64,000 nucleotides of DNA, from positions 62,001 through 126,000 of the forward strand of contig NZ_JBHEEH010000003.1 of assembly GCF_041929845.1 (NCBI RefSeq), in the 5' to 3' direction. This DNA comes from Paenochrobactrum pullorum. GTDB lineage: Bacteria; Pseudomonadota; Alphaproteobacteria; Rhizobiales; Rhizobiaceae. A model generated the notes under the pieces. The model had not been told where the DNA came from, did no database searches, and was given only the letters and a program-made list of their open reading frames with translations. A program made the translations under genes and the position numbers. Positions 26,298 through 34,557 of this stretch are shown in pieces. Each line of letters begins with the position of its first letter. Positions within the stretch are counted from its first letter, which is position 1.

Positions 26298-27037
26298 GTG
26301 GTGCGGCCATTGAACTGAAAGACCTGTGTATTTCTTACGGCAGAACGCAGGTTGTGCATGATGTAAATGTATCGGTGGCTCATGGCGAAAGCTTTGCCCT
26401 TGTGGGTGAAAGTGGCTCCGGCAAATCGACCATTTTGAAAGCCATCATGGGTCTGGCGCCTGATTGGAGCGGTGAAATCTCCATTCTGGGCAAATCACGC
26501 CTCCATGGCGCCGACAAGCAGGCAGCACTGCAATGCCAAATGGTGTTTCAAGACCCTTATGCATCGCTGCACCCGCGCAAAACCATTGATGATTGCTTGG
26601 CCGAAGGCATGTCCATTCATGGTTTAAGCGGGCGCGACCAAAAGGTTAAAGACATGCTTGATGCAGTGGGGCTCGATCAACGCTTCCGCTTCCGTTATCC
26701 GCACCAATTATCCGGTGGTCAGCGTCAGCGCGTTGCCATTGCCCGTGCTTTGATGCTGGAGCCTAAAGTGCTGCTGTTGGATGAGCCAACTTCTGCCTTG
26801 GATGTTTCCGTTCAGGCAGAAATTTTGAACCTTTTGAAACGCTTACGCAAAGAGCGCAACCTCACATATTTGATGGTCACCCACAATTTGCCGGTTGTTT
26901 CATTTTTGTGCGACCGGATGGCCATCATGCGCCACGGTCGTGTGCTGGAAATTGCCGATGTCACCCAGCTGAAACAAGGACGTTTCAACAATGACTACGC
27001 GCAAGAATTATATGTCGCCAGTGGCGGCAACCAATAG
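26294..27037 (+). CDS. ABC transporter ATP-binding protein, DppF type
   Basis: A 247-residue ATPase with Walker A GESGSGKST, Q-loop MVFQDPYASLHPRKT, signature LSGGQRQR, Walker B VLLLDEPTSALDVS and switch histidine MVTHNL. It pairs with the DppD-type ATPase. It is shorter than typical DppF because the C-terminal oligopeptide-family extension is missing. Confidence 0.9.
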   Translation: MSGAAIELKDLCISYGRTQVVHDVNVSVAHGESFALVGESGSGKSTILKAIMGLAPDWSGEISILGKSRLHGADKQAALQCQMVFQDPYASLHPRKTIDDCLAEGMSIHGLSGRDQKVKDMLDAVGLDQRFRFRYPHQLSGGQRQRVAIARALMLEPKVLLLDEPTSALDVSVQAEILNLLKRLRKERNLTYLMVTHNLPVVSFLCDRMAIMRHGRVLEIADVTQLKQGRFNNDYAQELYVASGGNQ

Positions 27038-27050
27038 GGAAGAAAAAGAC

Positions 27051-27560
27051 ATGACCCGTTTTCAAGCAGAATTGACTGCATTTGATAAAGCATTGGCAAA
27101 AGCCACCCAGCCGGAACAGCCATTTGAGGCACTTTGGCGTTTGACCGATGCAGTCATTGGTGCAAAACTGTTTACGCTGATGGAAGCCGATATGAAAATC
27201 GAGCGTTCGGGACGTATTTTCACCTCGCACCCGGAAGAGTATCCGGTCTCCGGCAGCAAACCGATTACCTATAATGCCTGGTTTGATGTCGTGCATAAAG
27301 AGCGTCGTACATTTGTCGCCAACAACCTCGTCGATATCGACAAGGTTTTTCCTGATGCAGTGCTGATCGGCAAGCTCGGCTGTGCGTCGGTCATCAATCT
27401 GCCGATTGTGTTAAATGACACCCTTGTTGGTACCGTCAACATTCTGAACGGTGAAAACCACCACACGGAAGAACGTGTGGAACTGGCCAATACTGTATTG
27501 TCTATTCCGGCTAAAGCGGCATGGCTTGCCAGCCGCTATATCAAAAACCAGCAGGCATAA
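27051..27560 (+). CDS. GAF-domain protein in the peptide-transporter operon
   Basis: A 169-residue single GAF-like domain with the LFTLMEADMKIERSGRIFTSHPEEYP segment and SVINLPIVLNDTLVGTVNIL. The ATG at 27051 has GGAAG upstream; earlier in-frame starts lie inside the ATPase gene. No output domain is present. It may bind a small molecule, perhaps the transported substrate or its product; this is inferred from the operon only. Confidence 0.7.
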   Translation: MTRFQAELTAFDKALAKATQPEQPFEALWRLTDAVIGAKLFTLMEADMKIERSGRIFTSHPEEYPVSGSKPITYNAWFDVVHKERRTFVANNLVDIDKVFPDAVLIGKLGCASVINLPIVLNDTLVGTVNILNGENHHTEERVELANTVLSIPAKAAWLASRYIKNQQA

Positions 27561-27572
27561 TTTGGAATAAAA

Positions 27573-27607
27573 TATGCCTCGGAATGCTGAATTCATTTCG
27601 AGGCATA
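27573..27607. terminator. Terminator hairpin between the GAF gene and the NMT1-type binding protein
   Basis: TATGCCTCGGAATG and CATTTCGAGGCATA pair over 14 positions with one G-T, around a 7-base loop. It lies between convergent genes and is followed by AT-rich DNA, so it could end either transcript. Confidence 0.7.
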
Positions 27608-27657
27608 TAAGTAAATTATCTTATATTTTATAAAAAGAGCCTTCGTCGTTTGCGCAT

Positions 27658-28653
27658 TTATTCTTTCGGCATTTTGATCGACATATCGAGATAATCATTG
27701 CTGTAAGCCGTTTTGATATCAAACGGCTTTTCCAGATCGAAATATTTCTCGACCATTTCATAGTCGTTTTTCATCCGCTCGTCATCAAAAACGCCAAGAC
27801 CAACTTCCGTCGTGGTTTTATCACGCATTAGCTCCTGAATGCGGTTCCATTGATCTTCCTGATTGCTCTTATCCAAGCCGGAAACCTGACTAAGCAAAGC
27901 CTCAATGCAAGGGTCTTTATCCTTCACGCAAGTTTCAAAAGCTTTTTGGGTCACTTGCATGAACTTACGGACAGTTTCAGGGTTTTTGTTCAGATAATCC
28001 GCATTGACAATAATGGAATTGCCATAAGGGTTGATACCGATATCACGCCAGGCCAAAAAGCCCAGATCATCACCAAATTCACGCACTTTCATGTCGTGTT
28101 CGTTATAAAAATCACTGGTGATATCAATGGCACCGCTTTTGAGTGACGCAACTTTTGCCTGCGGAGAAATATTGACGAATTTCACTGAAGCCGGATCAAT
28201 TTTTACCGCTTCTGCAAACATCGGCCACATCACACGAGAAGCATCCGCTGGCGGATTACCAATTGAATGGCCGGGAAAATCTTCAGGCCCTTTGATGCCT
28301 TTGCTTTTCAGCCAATAAAAACCTTGCGGCGAGTTGGTGTAAACCGTCATCAAGGCCACACTATCTGCTCCCTGCCCTTTGGCCAGCAGCACTGTCGGCA
28401 TATCGGCAATGCCGAATTGTGAGAAACCGGCACCGACTTTTTGTGCAGCCGCACCAGAACCGCGACCGCTCTCGATATTAACGGTCAGTCCTTCTTTTTC
28501 ATATAAACCCGCCTGTTTGGCATAAAAATAGGGCATATGATCTGCGGTCGGCACCCAGTTTAAAACAATATTGATGTTTTCAGCTGAAGCAACGGCTGGC
28601 ACCATGATACATGAGGCCAAAAATCCTGCAATCAATTTATTGAACGTTTTCAT
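27658..28653 (-). CDS. ABC transporter substrate-binding protein, NMT1/THI5-like
   Basis: A 331-residue periplasmic protein with a signal peptide (VASA-EN near residue 24) and the NMT1/THI5 pattern: INIVLNWVPTADHMPYFYAKQAGLYEKEGLTVNIESGRGSGAAAQKVGAGFSQFGIADMPTVLLAKGQG. Family members bind thiamine-pyrimidine precursors, sulfonates or other small organics; the ligand is not clear. GGGAGG eight bases before the ATG at 28653 sets the start. The matching permease and ATPase are at 29575 and 33371, transcribed the other way. Confidence 0.85.
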   Translation of the reverse strand: MKTFNKLIAGFLASCIMVPAVASAENINIVLNWVPTADHMPYFYAKQAGLYEKEGLTVNIESGRGSGAAAQKVGAGFSQFGIADMPTVLLAKGQGADSVALMTVYTNSPQGFYWLKSKGIKGPEDFPGHSIGNPPADASRVMWPMFAEAVKIDPASVKFVNISPQAKVASLKSGAIDITSDFYNEHDMKVREFGDDLGFLAWRDIGINPYGNSIIVNADYLNKNPETVRKFMQVTQKAFETCVKDKDPCIEALLSQVSGLDKSNQEDQWNRIQELMRDKTTTEVGLGVFDDERMKNDYEMVEKYFDLEKPFDIKTAYSNDYLDMSIKMPKE

Positions 28654-28802
28654 GGATATGCCTCCCAACATGTTCCGTTATATTTGTTCAAGTCATCACT
28701 TATTTTGAAGCCTTGTCAGAAATGAAAAGCATGCTTGATCTATCGTGACGCCGCGTTCATATCTGGTAAAATATTTGCACAGATGTTAAAAGAACGCAAT
28801 AA

Positions 28803-28822
28803 CCAAACAACTGGTTGGTTGA
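28803..28822. promoter_or_regulatory. TetR-type operator copy 1 (upstream of tetR)
   Basis: CCAAACAACTGGTTGGTTGA differs at two bases from the perfect-armed copy at 29502-29521. It ends 15 bases before the TTG start of the TetR gene, inside the gap shared with the divergent binding-protein gene. Repression of both directions by the TetR protein is inferred. Confidence 0.65.
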
Positions 28823-28837
28823 TTAAAGGATATATTT

Positions 28838-29482
28838 TTGACAGCGCCAAAAAAACAAGAAACCGTACAGAAGCGTGATCCTGTTGCGACATCAAAAGCA
28901 TTGCTTCAGGCAGCCATGACAGAATTTACCCAATATGGCTTTGAGGGTGGCCGTGTTGATCGTATTGCCCAAATGGCAGGTTGCAACAAGCAGCTTGTTT
29001 ATCACTATTTCGGCAGCAAGGCTGATCTTTATAAACTGACGTTGGAAGAAGTTTATCGCGAAATTCGTGAAAGCGAGATGCAGCTTCATCTGGAAGATTT
29101 ACCACCCGAAGAAGCAATGGCACGTCTGGTGGGCTTTTCTTTTGACTATCTGGCCGAGCATCCGGAATTCATTGCGCTTCTCAATGATGAAAACCGCATG
29201 GGCGCATCCCATCTCAAAACCTCCGACAATATTGCTGAAATGCACTCGCCGCTTGTGAAAATGATTGACCAAACATTGGCCAGAGGCATTGAGGCCGGAT
29301 TGTTCAATCAGAAATTCGAGCCGGTTAATCTCTATCTTTCGATTGCTGGTCTCTCGTTTTTTTACTTCTCCAATCACAAAACGCTCTCGGTTATTTTCAA
29401 ACGCGATATGACCTCGAAAGAAAGCATTGATGCCAGACGTCAGCATGTTATTGACCTGATCCTGAATGCGCTGCGGCCGTAA
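28838..29482 (+). CDS. TetR-family transcriptional regulator of the NMT1-type transport operon
   Basis: A 214-residue regulator with an N-terminal TetR helix-turn-helix (about 17-63: ALLQAAMTEFTQYGFEGGRVDRIAQMAGCNKQLVYHYFGSKADLYKL) and a ligand-binding helical C-terminus. The start is a TTG at 28838 with AAAGGA upstream; no better ATG exists near it. Operator-like repeats on both sides of the gene (28803-28822 and 29502-29521) suggest it represses itself and the permease operon. The inducer is probably the imported compound or a product of the encoded enzymes. Confidence 0.85.
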   Translation: MTAPKKQETVQKRDPVATSKALLQAAMTEFTQYGFEGGRVDRIAQMAGCNKQLVYHYFGSKADLYKLTLEEVYREIRESEMQLHLEDLPPEEAMARLVGFSFDYLAEHPEFIALLNDENRMGASHLKTSDNIAEMHSPLVKMIDQTLARGIEAGLFNQKFEPVNLYLSIAGLSFFYFSNHKTLSVIFKRDMTSKESIDARRQHVIDLILNALRP

Positions 29483-29501
29483 AAGTAAACCTCACAAATA
29501 A

Positions 29502-29521
29502 TCAACCAACTGGTTGGTTGA
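29502..29521. promoter_or_regulatory. TetR-type operator copy 2 (upstream of the permease operon)
   Basis: TCAACCAA and TTGGTTGA are perfect inverted arms around CTGG, 53 bases before the permease start. It shares 18 of 20 bases with the copy at 28803-28822. Two near-identical sites flanking one tetR gene make it very likely that this is the binding site. Confidence 0.7.
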
Positions 29522-29574
29522 CATTTTCCTGAAAGCGCGGTTTACTTCAAATCAGGAGTTCAGGGGAGTGATAA

Positions 29575-30387
29575 ATGGCCGAAGCGATCGATTCCGGCAG
29601 TGAGCAAAAAGAATTGCTCCGTTTAAAGCGCCGAGAGGTGAATAAAAATCGCGCGATTGCGATTGCAGTTCATGTGGCGGCGCTATTGTTATGGGAGTTT
29701 GGCGTTCGTTGGTTTGAGGTTGCGCGCTATATTCTGCCCGCCCCAAGCGACGTGATCGCAACCATTACATCTGCAAAATATGACTGGTTCAACAATAGCT
29801 GGGTTACGGCAAGCGAAATTCTGGGCGGCTATCTGCTGGCTATTGTTTTAGGCATTGTAACAGCCTTGCTGTTTTCATGGTCAAAATGGCTGACAACACT
29901 TGCTTTTCCATTGCTGATTACGCTCAACATGATCCCGAAAGTGGCACTTGGGCCTTTGGTGATTGTCTGGTTCAGCTATGGTATCAGCACCAATATTCTG
30001 ATCACATTCTCGCTTTGCTATTTTCCGATTTTGCTGACCACAATCAGGGGTTTGCGCGAGATCGAACCCGATCTGCTTGATCTGGTCAATTCATTGCGCG
30101 GCACCAAATGGCAGCAATTTATCTACATTCAATTGCCGGGTGCCATGCCTTTCATTTTCTCCGGCATGAAAGTTGCAACCATTCTTGCTGTTGCGGGCGC
30201 TGTGGTGGGTGAATTCATCGCTTCCGACCGCGGTCTGGCCTATCTGATGATACAGGTACAAGCCTCCCTTGATACGCCGGCAATGTTCATGGCCGTCACC
30301 CTTATCACGCTTATCGGCATGCTGCTTTATCTCGCAGTGCTGCTTCTTGAGCATATGATCGTTCCACAAGATGCGAGAAAATCATGA
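29575..30387 (+). CDS. ABC transporter permease, SsuC/TauC/ThiX type
   Basis: A 270-residue permease with six membrane helices, the YILPAPSDVIATI segment after helix 1 and a C-terminal EAA loop (LVNSLRGTKWQQFIYIQLPGAMPFIFSGMK). It forms the channel for the NMT1-type binding protein at 27658 and the ATPase at 33371. It is the first gene of a five-gene operon and overlaps the next by four bases. Confidence 0.88.
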   Translation: MAEAIDSGSEQKELLRLKRREVNKNRAIAIAVHVAALLLWEFGVRWFEVARYILPAPSDVIATITSAKYDWFNNSWVTASEILGGYLLAIVLGIVTALLFSWSKWLTTLAFPLLITLNMIPKVALGPLVIVWFSYGISTNILITFSLCYFPILLTTIRGLREIEPDLLDLVNSLRGTKWQQFIYIQLPGAMPFIFSGMKVATILAVAGAVVGEFIASDRGLAYLMIQVQASLDTPAMFMAVTLITLIGMLLYLAVLLLEHMIVPQDARKS

Positions 30388-31451
30388 CACAGACTTCATC
30401 ACAAAACGGCATCAAAGTGCTGGATCTCAGCAATCATCCTGCTGGTTTTACCTCCACAGACGAACTTGAAGCTTTCTTGTCGCTGCCGTCCCAAGCTTTG
30501 ATTGATGATATGCGTAAACTGGACGGCGATATCATGATCCTCGGTGCATCCGGTAAAATGGGGCCATCACTTGCGCGTCTTGCCAAAAATGCAGCACCTG
30601 AAAAACGCATTGTGGCAGTTGCACGCTATAGTGACCCTGCTGCGCGTGAACAATTGGAAATGCACGGCATTGAAACCATTGCCTGCGATATGCTGGATCG
30701 CGAAGCTTTGGCTAAACTGCCGAAGATTAAAAACATCATCTTTATGGCAGGTCGCAAGTTTGGTTCCAGCGGTGAGCAGGCTGCCACTTGGGCAACCAAC
30801 ACGCTGATGCCGGCTTTGATCGCGGAAATCTTCCACCAGTCGCGCATTGTCGCCTTTTCGACCGGTTGTGTTTATGAATTTGTGGCCACCGACAGCATGG
30901 GCAGCAATGAAAATTCACCGCTCAACCCTCCGGGCGAATATGCACAATCCTGCATCGGTCGTGAGCGTTTGCTGGAACATTTTTCGCAAACCCATCAAAC
31001 ACCCGGCATTCTCTATCGCCTCAACTATGCAATTGATCTGCGTTATGGTGTTCTGCATGACGTCGCAGTTAAAGTCCGCGATGGCCTGCCGGTCGATGTC
31101 ACCATGGGACATGCCAATGTGATCTGGCAGGGCGATGCCAACGCTATTGCATTGCGCTGCCTGTTACATGCAACCGTGCCGACATCCCCGATTAATGTGA
31201 CCGGCCCTGAAACAATTTCTGTGCGCTGGCTTGCCAATGAATTTGCCCGCATGATGGGCAAAGAAGCCATTATCACGGGTGAAGAAGCCGATAAAGTGTG
31301 GCTCTCCAATGCGACACTTTCCAATCGTCTGTTTGGCTATCCCATCATTTCGCTCGGCCAAATGATGCAGTGGACATCCGATTGGGTGATGGCGCAGATG
31401 CCCTCGCATAACAAGCCGACGCATTTTGAGGCACGCGATGGCACCTACTGA
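30384..31451 (+). CDS. NAD(P)-dependent epimerase/dehydratase-like SDR with altered YxxxK
   Basis: A 355-residue extended short-chain dehydrogenase with a dinucleotide-binding GASGKMG (54-60) after DIMIL, and the FSTGCVYEF strand that holds the catalytic Ser/Thr position. The active-site tyrosine is likely Y186 (EYAQSCIGRERLLE), but the usual lysine four residues on is C190, so the standard YxxxK is broken. Either chemistry differs or the enzyme has lost dehydrogenase activity. It works with the DapA-family and GNAT proteins of this operon on an imported substrate; the reaction is unknown. Confidence 0.75.
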   Translation: MTQTSSQNGIKVLDLSNHPAGFTSTDELEAFLSLPSQALIDDMRKLDGDIMILGASGKMGPSLARLAKNAAPEKRIVAVARYSDPAAREQLEMHGIETIACDMLDREALAKLPKIKNIIFMAGRKFGSSGEQAATWATNTLMPALIAEIFHQSRIVAFSTGCVYEFVATDSMGSNENSPLNPPGEYAQSCIGRERLLEHFSQTHQTPGILYRLNYAIDLRYGVLHDVAVKVRDGLPVDVTMGHANVIWQGDANAIALRCLLHATVPTSPINVTGPETISVRWLANEFARMMGKEAIITGEEADKVWLSNATLSNRLFGYPIISLGQMMQWTSDWVMAQMPSHNKPTHFEARDGTY

Positions 31452-32262
31452 GGCTTTCAATATTGTTCAACTGTCTGAAAAAGACATGGCTCAAGCCTGT
31501 TTGCTTTCCAGTCAAGCAGGCTGGAACCAAACCGAACAAGATTGGGAACTGTTTTTCAGGCACGGATTGGTTTTTGGCGTATTTGCAACGCCGGAACAAC
31601 TGGCAGCCAGTGCAGCGATCATGCCTTATGGCGATGATATTGCATGGATTAGCATGGTTCTCACGAAAGCTGAATGGCGCGGACAAGGTTTTGGCACAAG
31701 TTTGCTCAAACATTGTTTGCAATGGATAGAAGCTCAAAACCGCACAGCCTTTTTGGATGCGACACCGGCAGGTGAACCGATCTACCGCGCACTCGGATTT
31801 GTGCCTTGTTGCAAAATCACACGCTGGCAGGGTTCTGGCAAAACTCTGGCGTTCGCAACACCAGCAAAAGGCTATGCCGATGCGGCTATTGACAAAGCGA
31901 ACAGTGCTTTTGGCGCGAACAGACATTTCCTGCTGGACAATTTCAACAAGCGCTATCCGGTGGCAATATCTTCGGATGCATCAACAGTATGTTTTGTCAG
32001 AGATGGTCGCCTAGCGTGGCAGATAGGGCCGGTTATTGGTTGCAATGAAGTCAAAGCCTTGCAGAGCATCGAAATCCTGATCGAACAATTACCAGGCGCT
32101 GTCTTCATTGATCTGCTGGATGATTTTGCAAATCTTGCCCAAGGTCTGGTGCAGCTCGGATTTACCAAACAGAGGCCATTTTTGCGGATGCAAAAAGGCT
32201 TGCATCAATTTCAACAAACACAATACCAGACACTAGCCATTGCAGGGCCGGAATTTGGATAG
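31438..32262 (+). CDS. GNAT-family N-acetyltransferase
   Basis: A 274-residue protein. The N-terminal half is a GNAT domain (about 5-135) with the acetyl-CoA motif EWRGQGFGTSLL and the GEPIYRALGFVP strand. The C-terminal half (from about residue 150) resembles the second domain of YitH-type two-domain acetyltransferases. The ATG at 31438 lies inside the end of the previous gene with GAGG six bases upstream. It probably acetylates the substrate or an intermediate; which one is unknown. Confidence 0.8.
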   Translation: MAPTEAFNIVQLSEKDMAQACLLSSQAGWNQTEQDWELFFRHGLVFGVFATPEQLAASAAIMPYGDDIAWISMVLTKAEWRGQGFGTSLLKHCLQWIEAQNRTAFLDATPAGEPIYRALGFVPCCKITRWQGSGKTLAFATPAKGYADAAIDKANSAFGANRHFLLDNFNKRYPVAISSDASTVCFVRDGRLAWQIGPVIGCNEVKALQSIEILIEQLPGAVFIDLLDDFANLAQGLVQLGFTKQRPFLRMQKGLHQFQQTQYQTLAIAGPEFG

Positions 32263-32309
32263 AGCGTCCGATTATAACCAGATTAAAGGGGCGCAAGGAG
32301 TTCAGGAAA

Positions 32310-33374
32310 ATGGGATTACATTACACACAACTGCCTGAAAATGTTCTCGATATCATTCGCCGTGGCGCGGTTATTCCGGCGCATCCGCTGGCATTGGATG
32401 AGAAACGCAATTTTGACCGCAAACGTCAGCGCGCTTTGACACGCTATTATGTTGATGCCGGTGTCGGTGGTCTGGCGGTAGGCGTACATACCACCCAATT
32501 TGCCATTCGCGACAACGGTTTATACGAGCCGGTGCTCAAAGCTGCCATTGAAGACAGTCGCGCATGGACAGATCGTCCGCTTGCTATGATTGCAGGCGTT
32601 GCCGGCCAAACCGCACAAGCACTCAATGAAGCAAAAATCGCCAAAGAGCTTGGCTATCACGCCGTTCTCATCAGTATGGGCGCATTAAAAGGTCAAACAA
32701 GTGCAGAGCTGATCCAGCATTGCAAAACCATTGCAGAAGAAATTCCTGTCATTGGGTTTTATATGCAAACCTCCGTTGGCGGCATTATTCTGGACGAAGA
32801 TTTCTGGTGCGAATTTGCGCGAATCGACAATGCGATTGCGATTAAAGTAGCACCCTTCCATCGTTATCGCACACTGGATGTTTTGCGCGGTATTGTCAAA
32901 GCCAAGGCCGAAAACAAGATCACTTTATATACCGGCAATGATGACCATATTGTTGCCGACCTCACATTGCCTTTCACCTTTGCGCGCGGTGATGAAGCGG
33001 TGACGCTTCGTTTCAAAGGCGGTCTGCTCGGTCACTGGTCGGTCTGGACAAAACGCGCCGTTGAATTGCTGGATCGCATTCATCAGGAAATTGCCGATAA
33101 TAAACCGGTTTCGCAATCCCTGCTTGCACTTGATGCAAAAGTTACCGATTGTAATGCAGCCTTTTTTGATGTCGCCAATAATTTTCATGGCTGCATAGCC
33201 GGATGCCACGAGGTTTTACGCCGCCAAGGTTTGCTTGAAGGCATCTGGTGCCTTGATGAGAATGAAGGGCTTTCCCAAGGGCAGGCTGAAGAAATATCAC
33301 GCGTTTATCAGGCGCATCCGGATTTGCATGATGATGAATTTGTAGCGCAAAATCGTGAAAGGTGGCTCGCATGA
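32310..33374 (+). CDS. Dihydrodipicolinate synthase (DapA)-family aldolase/lyase
   Basis: A 354-residue TIM-barrel class I aldolase family protein. The Schiff-base lysine is K179 (AIAIKVAPFHR) and the catalytic tyrosine Y151 (VIGFYMQT). It is longer than DapA (about 290) by a C-terminal extension. Members cleave or form 2-oxo acids such as sialate or 2-keto-3-deoxy sugars. In an operon with an ABC importer, an SDR and an acetyltransferase, a catabolic aldolase is more likely than lysine biosynthesis. Confidence 0.85.
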   Translation: MGLHYTQLPENVLDIIRRGAVIPAHPLALDEKRNFDRKRQRALTRYYVDAGVGGLAVGVHTTQFAIRDNGLYEPVLKAAIEDSRAWTDRPLAMIAGVAGQTAQALNEAKIAKELGYHAVLISMGALKGQTSAELIQHCKTIAEEIPVIGFYMQTSVGGIILDEDFWCEFARIDNAIAIKVAPFHRYRTLDVLRGIVKAKAENKITLYTGNDDHIVADLTLPFTFARGDEAVTLRFKGGLLGHWSVWTKRAVELLDRIHQEIADNKPVSQSLLALDAKVTDCNAAFFDVANNFHGCIAGCHEVLRRQGLLEGIWCLDENEGLSQGQAEEISRVYQAHPDLHDDEFVAQNRERWLA

Positions 33375-34168
33375 CAAATCTGGCAATACAACACAATATC
33401 AATGCCGCTCAGCCTTTGATCCGCCTGCAAAATGTACGCAAAACCTATCATACCGGCAATAAAGAATCCGTTGCTGTCTCGGATGTAACGCTTGAAATCA
33501 ATGAAGGCGATCTGTTGTCGGTGGTCGGGCCTTCCGGTTGCGGCAAAACCACGGTGCTCAAAATTCTGGCAGGCCTTCATAAAGCCAGCGGCGGCAGCGT
33601 TATCATCGGCGACGGCAGCAAAACCGATTTTGACGGCACAGATATCGGCATGGTCTTTCAACAGCCTTTGCTGCTGAAATGGCGCACTATTTCTGAAAAT
33701 GTCATTTTGCCAGCACAGATTTTAGGCTTGCCAAAAAAAGCTGCCAAAGAGCGTGCCAAAGACCTTTTACACATGGTTGGCCTTAGCCATGCACTGGATA
33801 AATATCCTTATGAATTGTCGGGCGGGATGCAGCAGCGCGCCGCCATTGCCCGTTCACTTATCCATGATCCAAAGCTTGTTTTAATGGATGAGCCTTTTGG
33901 TGCACTGGACGCAATCACCCGCGAAAAGATGAACCTTGAAATGCTGCGCATCTGGCAAGAGAGCAAGAAAACTTTTGTCTTTGTAACGCATGGCATTCAG
34001 GAGGCTATTTTCTTAGGCTCGCATTGTGCGGTTTTAACTGCCGGCCCTGCCCGTATGGCGGATTACTTTAAGATTGATCTGCCATCCCCGCGCACATTGG
34101 AAGTCAAATTGACCGAACCTTTCGGAAATTATGTGCAACGTGTTTATAGACAACTCGGCATGCATTGA
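33371..34168 (+). CDS. ABC transporter ATP-binding protein, SsuB/TauB type
   Basis: A 265-residue ATPase with Walker A GPSGCGKTT, Q-loop MVFQQPLLLKWRTI, signature LSGGMQQR, Walker B LVLMDEPFGALDA and switch histidine FVTHGI. It is the ATPase for the permease at 29575. The ATG at 33371 overlaps the stop of the aldolase gene by four bases; an in-frame GTG at 33362 is less likely. Confidence 0.88.
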   Translation: MTNLAIQHNINAAQPLIRLQNVRKTYHTGNKESVAVSDVTLEINEGDLLSVVGPSGCGKTTVLKILAGLHKASGGSVIIGDGSKTDFDGTDIGMVFQQPLLLKWRTISENVILPAQILGLPKKAAKERAKDLLHMVGLSHALDKYPYELSGGMQQRAAIARSLIHDPKLVLMDEPFGALDAITREKMNLEMLRIWQESKKTFVFVTHGIQEAIFLGSHCAVLTAGPARMADYFKIDLPSPRTLEVKLTEPFGNYVQRVYRQLGMH

Positions 34169-34182
34169 TGACATCGTAAATT

Positions 34183-34214
34183 GAGGGCTGATCCTGAAAT
34201 GAGATCAGCTCTTC
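34183..34214 (+). terminator. Probable terminator of the NMT1-type operon
   Basis: GCTGATC and GATCAGC form a 7-base core stem, extended outward by A-T, G-C and G-T pairs, 15 bases after the ATPase stop. The T-run is weak (CTTCCTATTA). Confidence 0.55.
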
Positions 34215-34557
34215 CTATTAATCACAAAAATCTTATTCATTAATTTTATCAAAATATTTTAAAGCTTTATGGAATTTGCTTATTCACAAGCTACGGCAGC
34301 AATGTCAAACTCTCATTTTATTAAACATTACTGATACTATAGTATTATACTATTTTAAAACTAAGATGAATTGTAAGTTTTATCACTGCCATTCAAATCA
34401 AATCTTCGTGAAAACGCTGAAATAAAACAAATATTCGAATGGTATGAATATTTCCTAGTTTACCAAAAGAAATATTTAGCATTGACTAAAATCAATGACC
34501 GAGCTTGATTAATGTCACACTCAGCTAAGAAAGTTTCGCAATAATCAGGCGCAGTCA
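34215..34557. other. AT-rich intergenic region before hlyD with clustered palindromes
   Basis: About 340 bases without a convincing gene. ATACTATAGTAT (34334-34345) is a perfect 12-base palindrome that overlaps ATAGTAT-T-ATACTAT (34339-34353). A further repeat with arms AAATATTC and GAATATTT lies at 34429-34453. The region probably carries the promoter and operator(s) of the HlyD-RbbA-YhhJ operon. TATACT/TATAGT elements could serve as -10 boxes. Confidence 0.4.

Noticed and set aside
27658..28653. Thiamine-pyrimidine (ThiY) transporter assignment
   Set aside because: No thi genes or TPP-riboswitch-like sequence lie near; the NMT1/THI5 family has many ligands.
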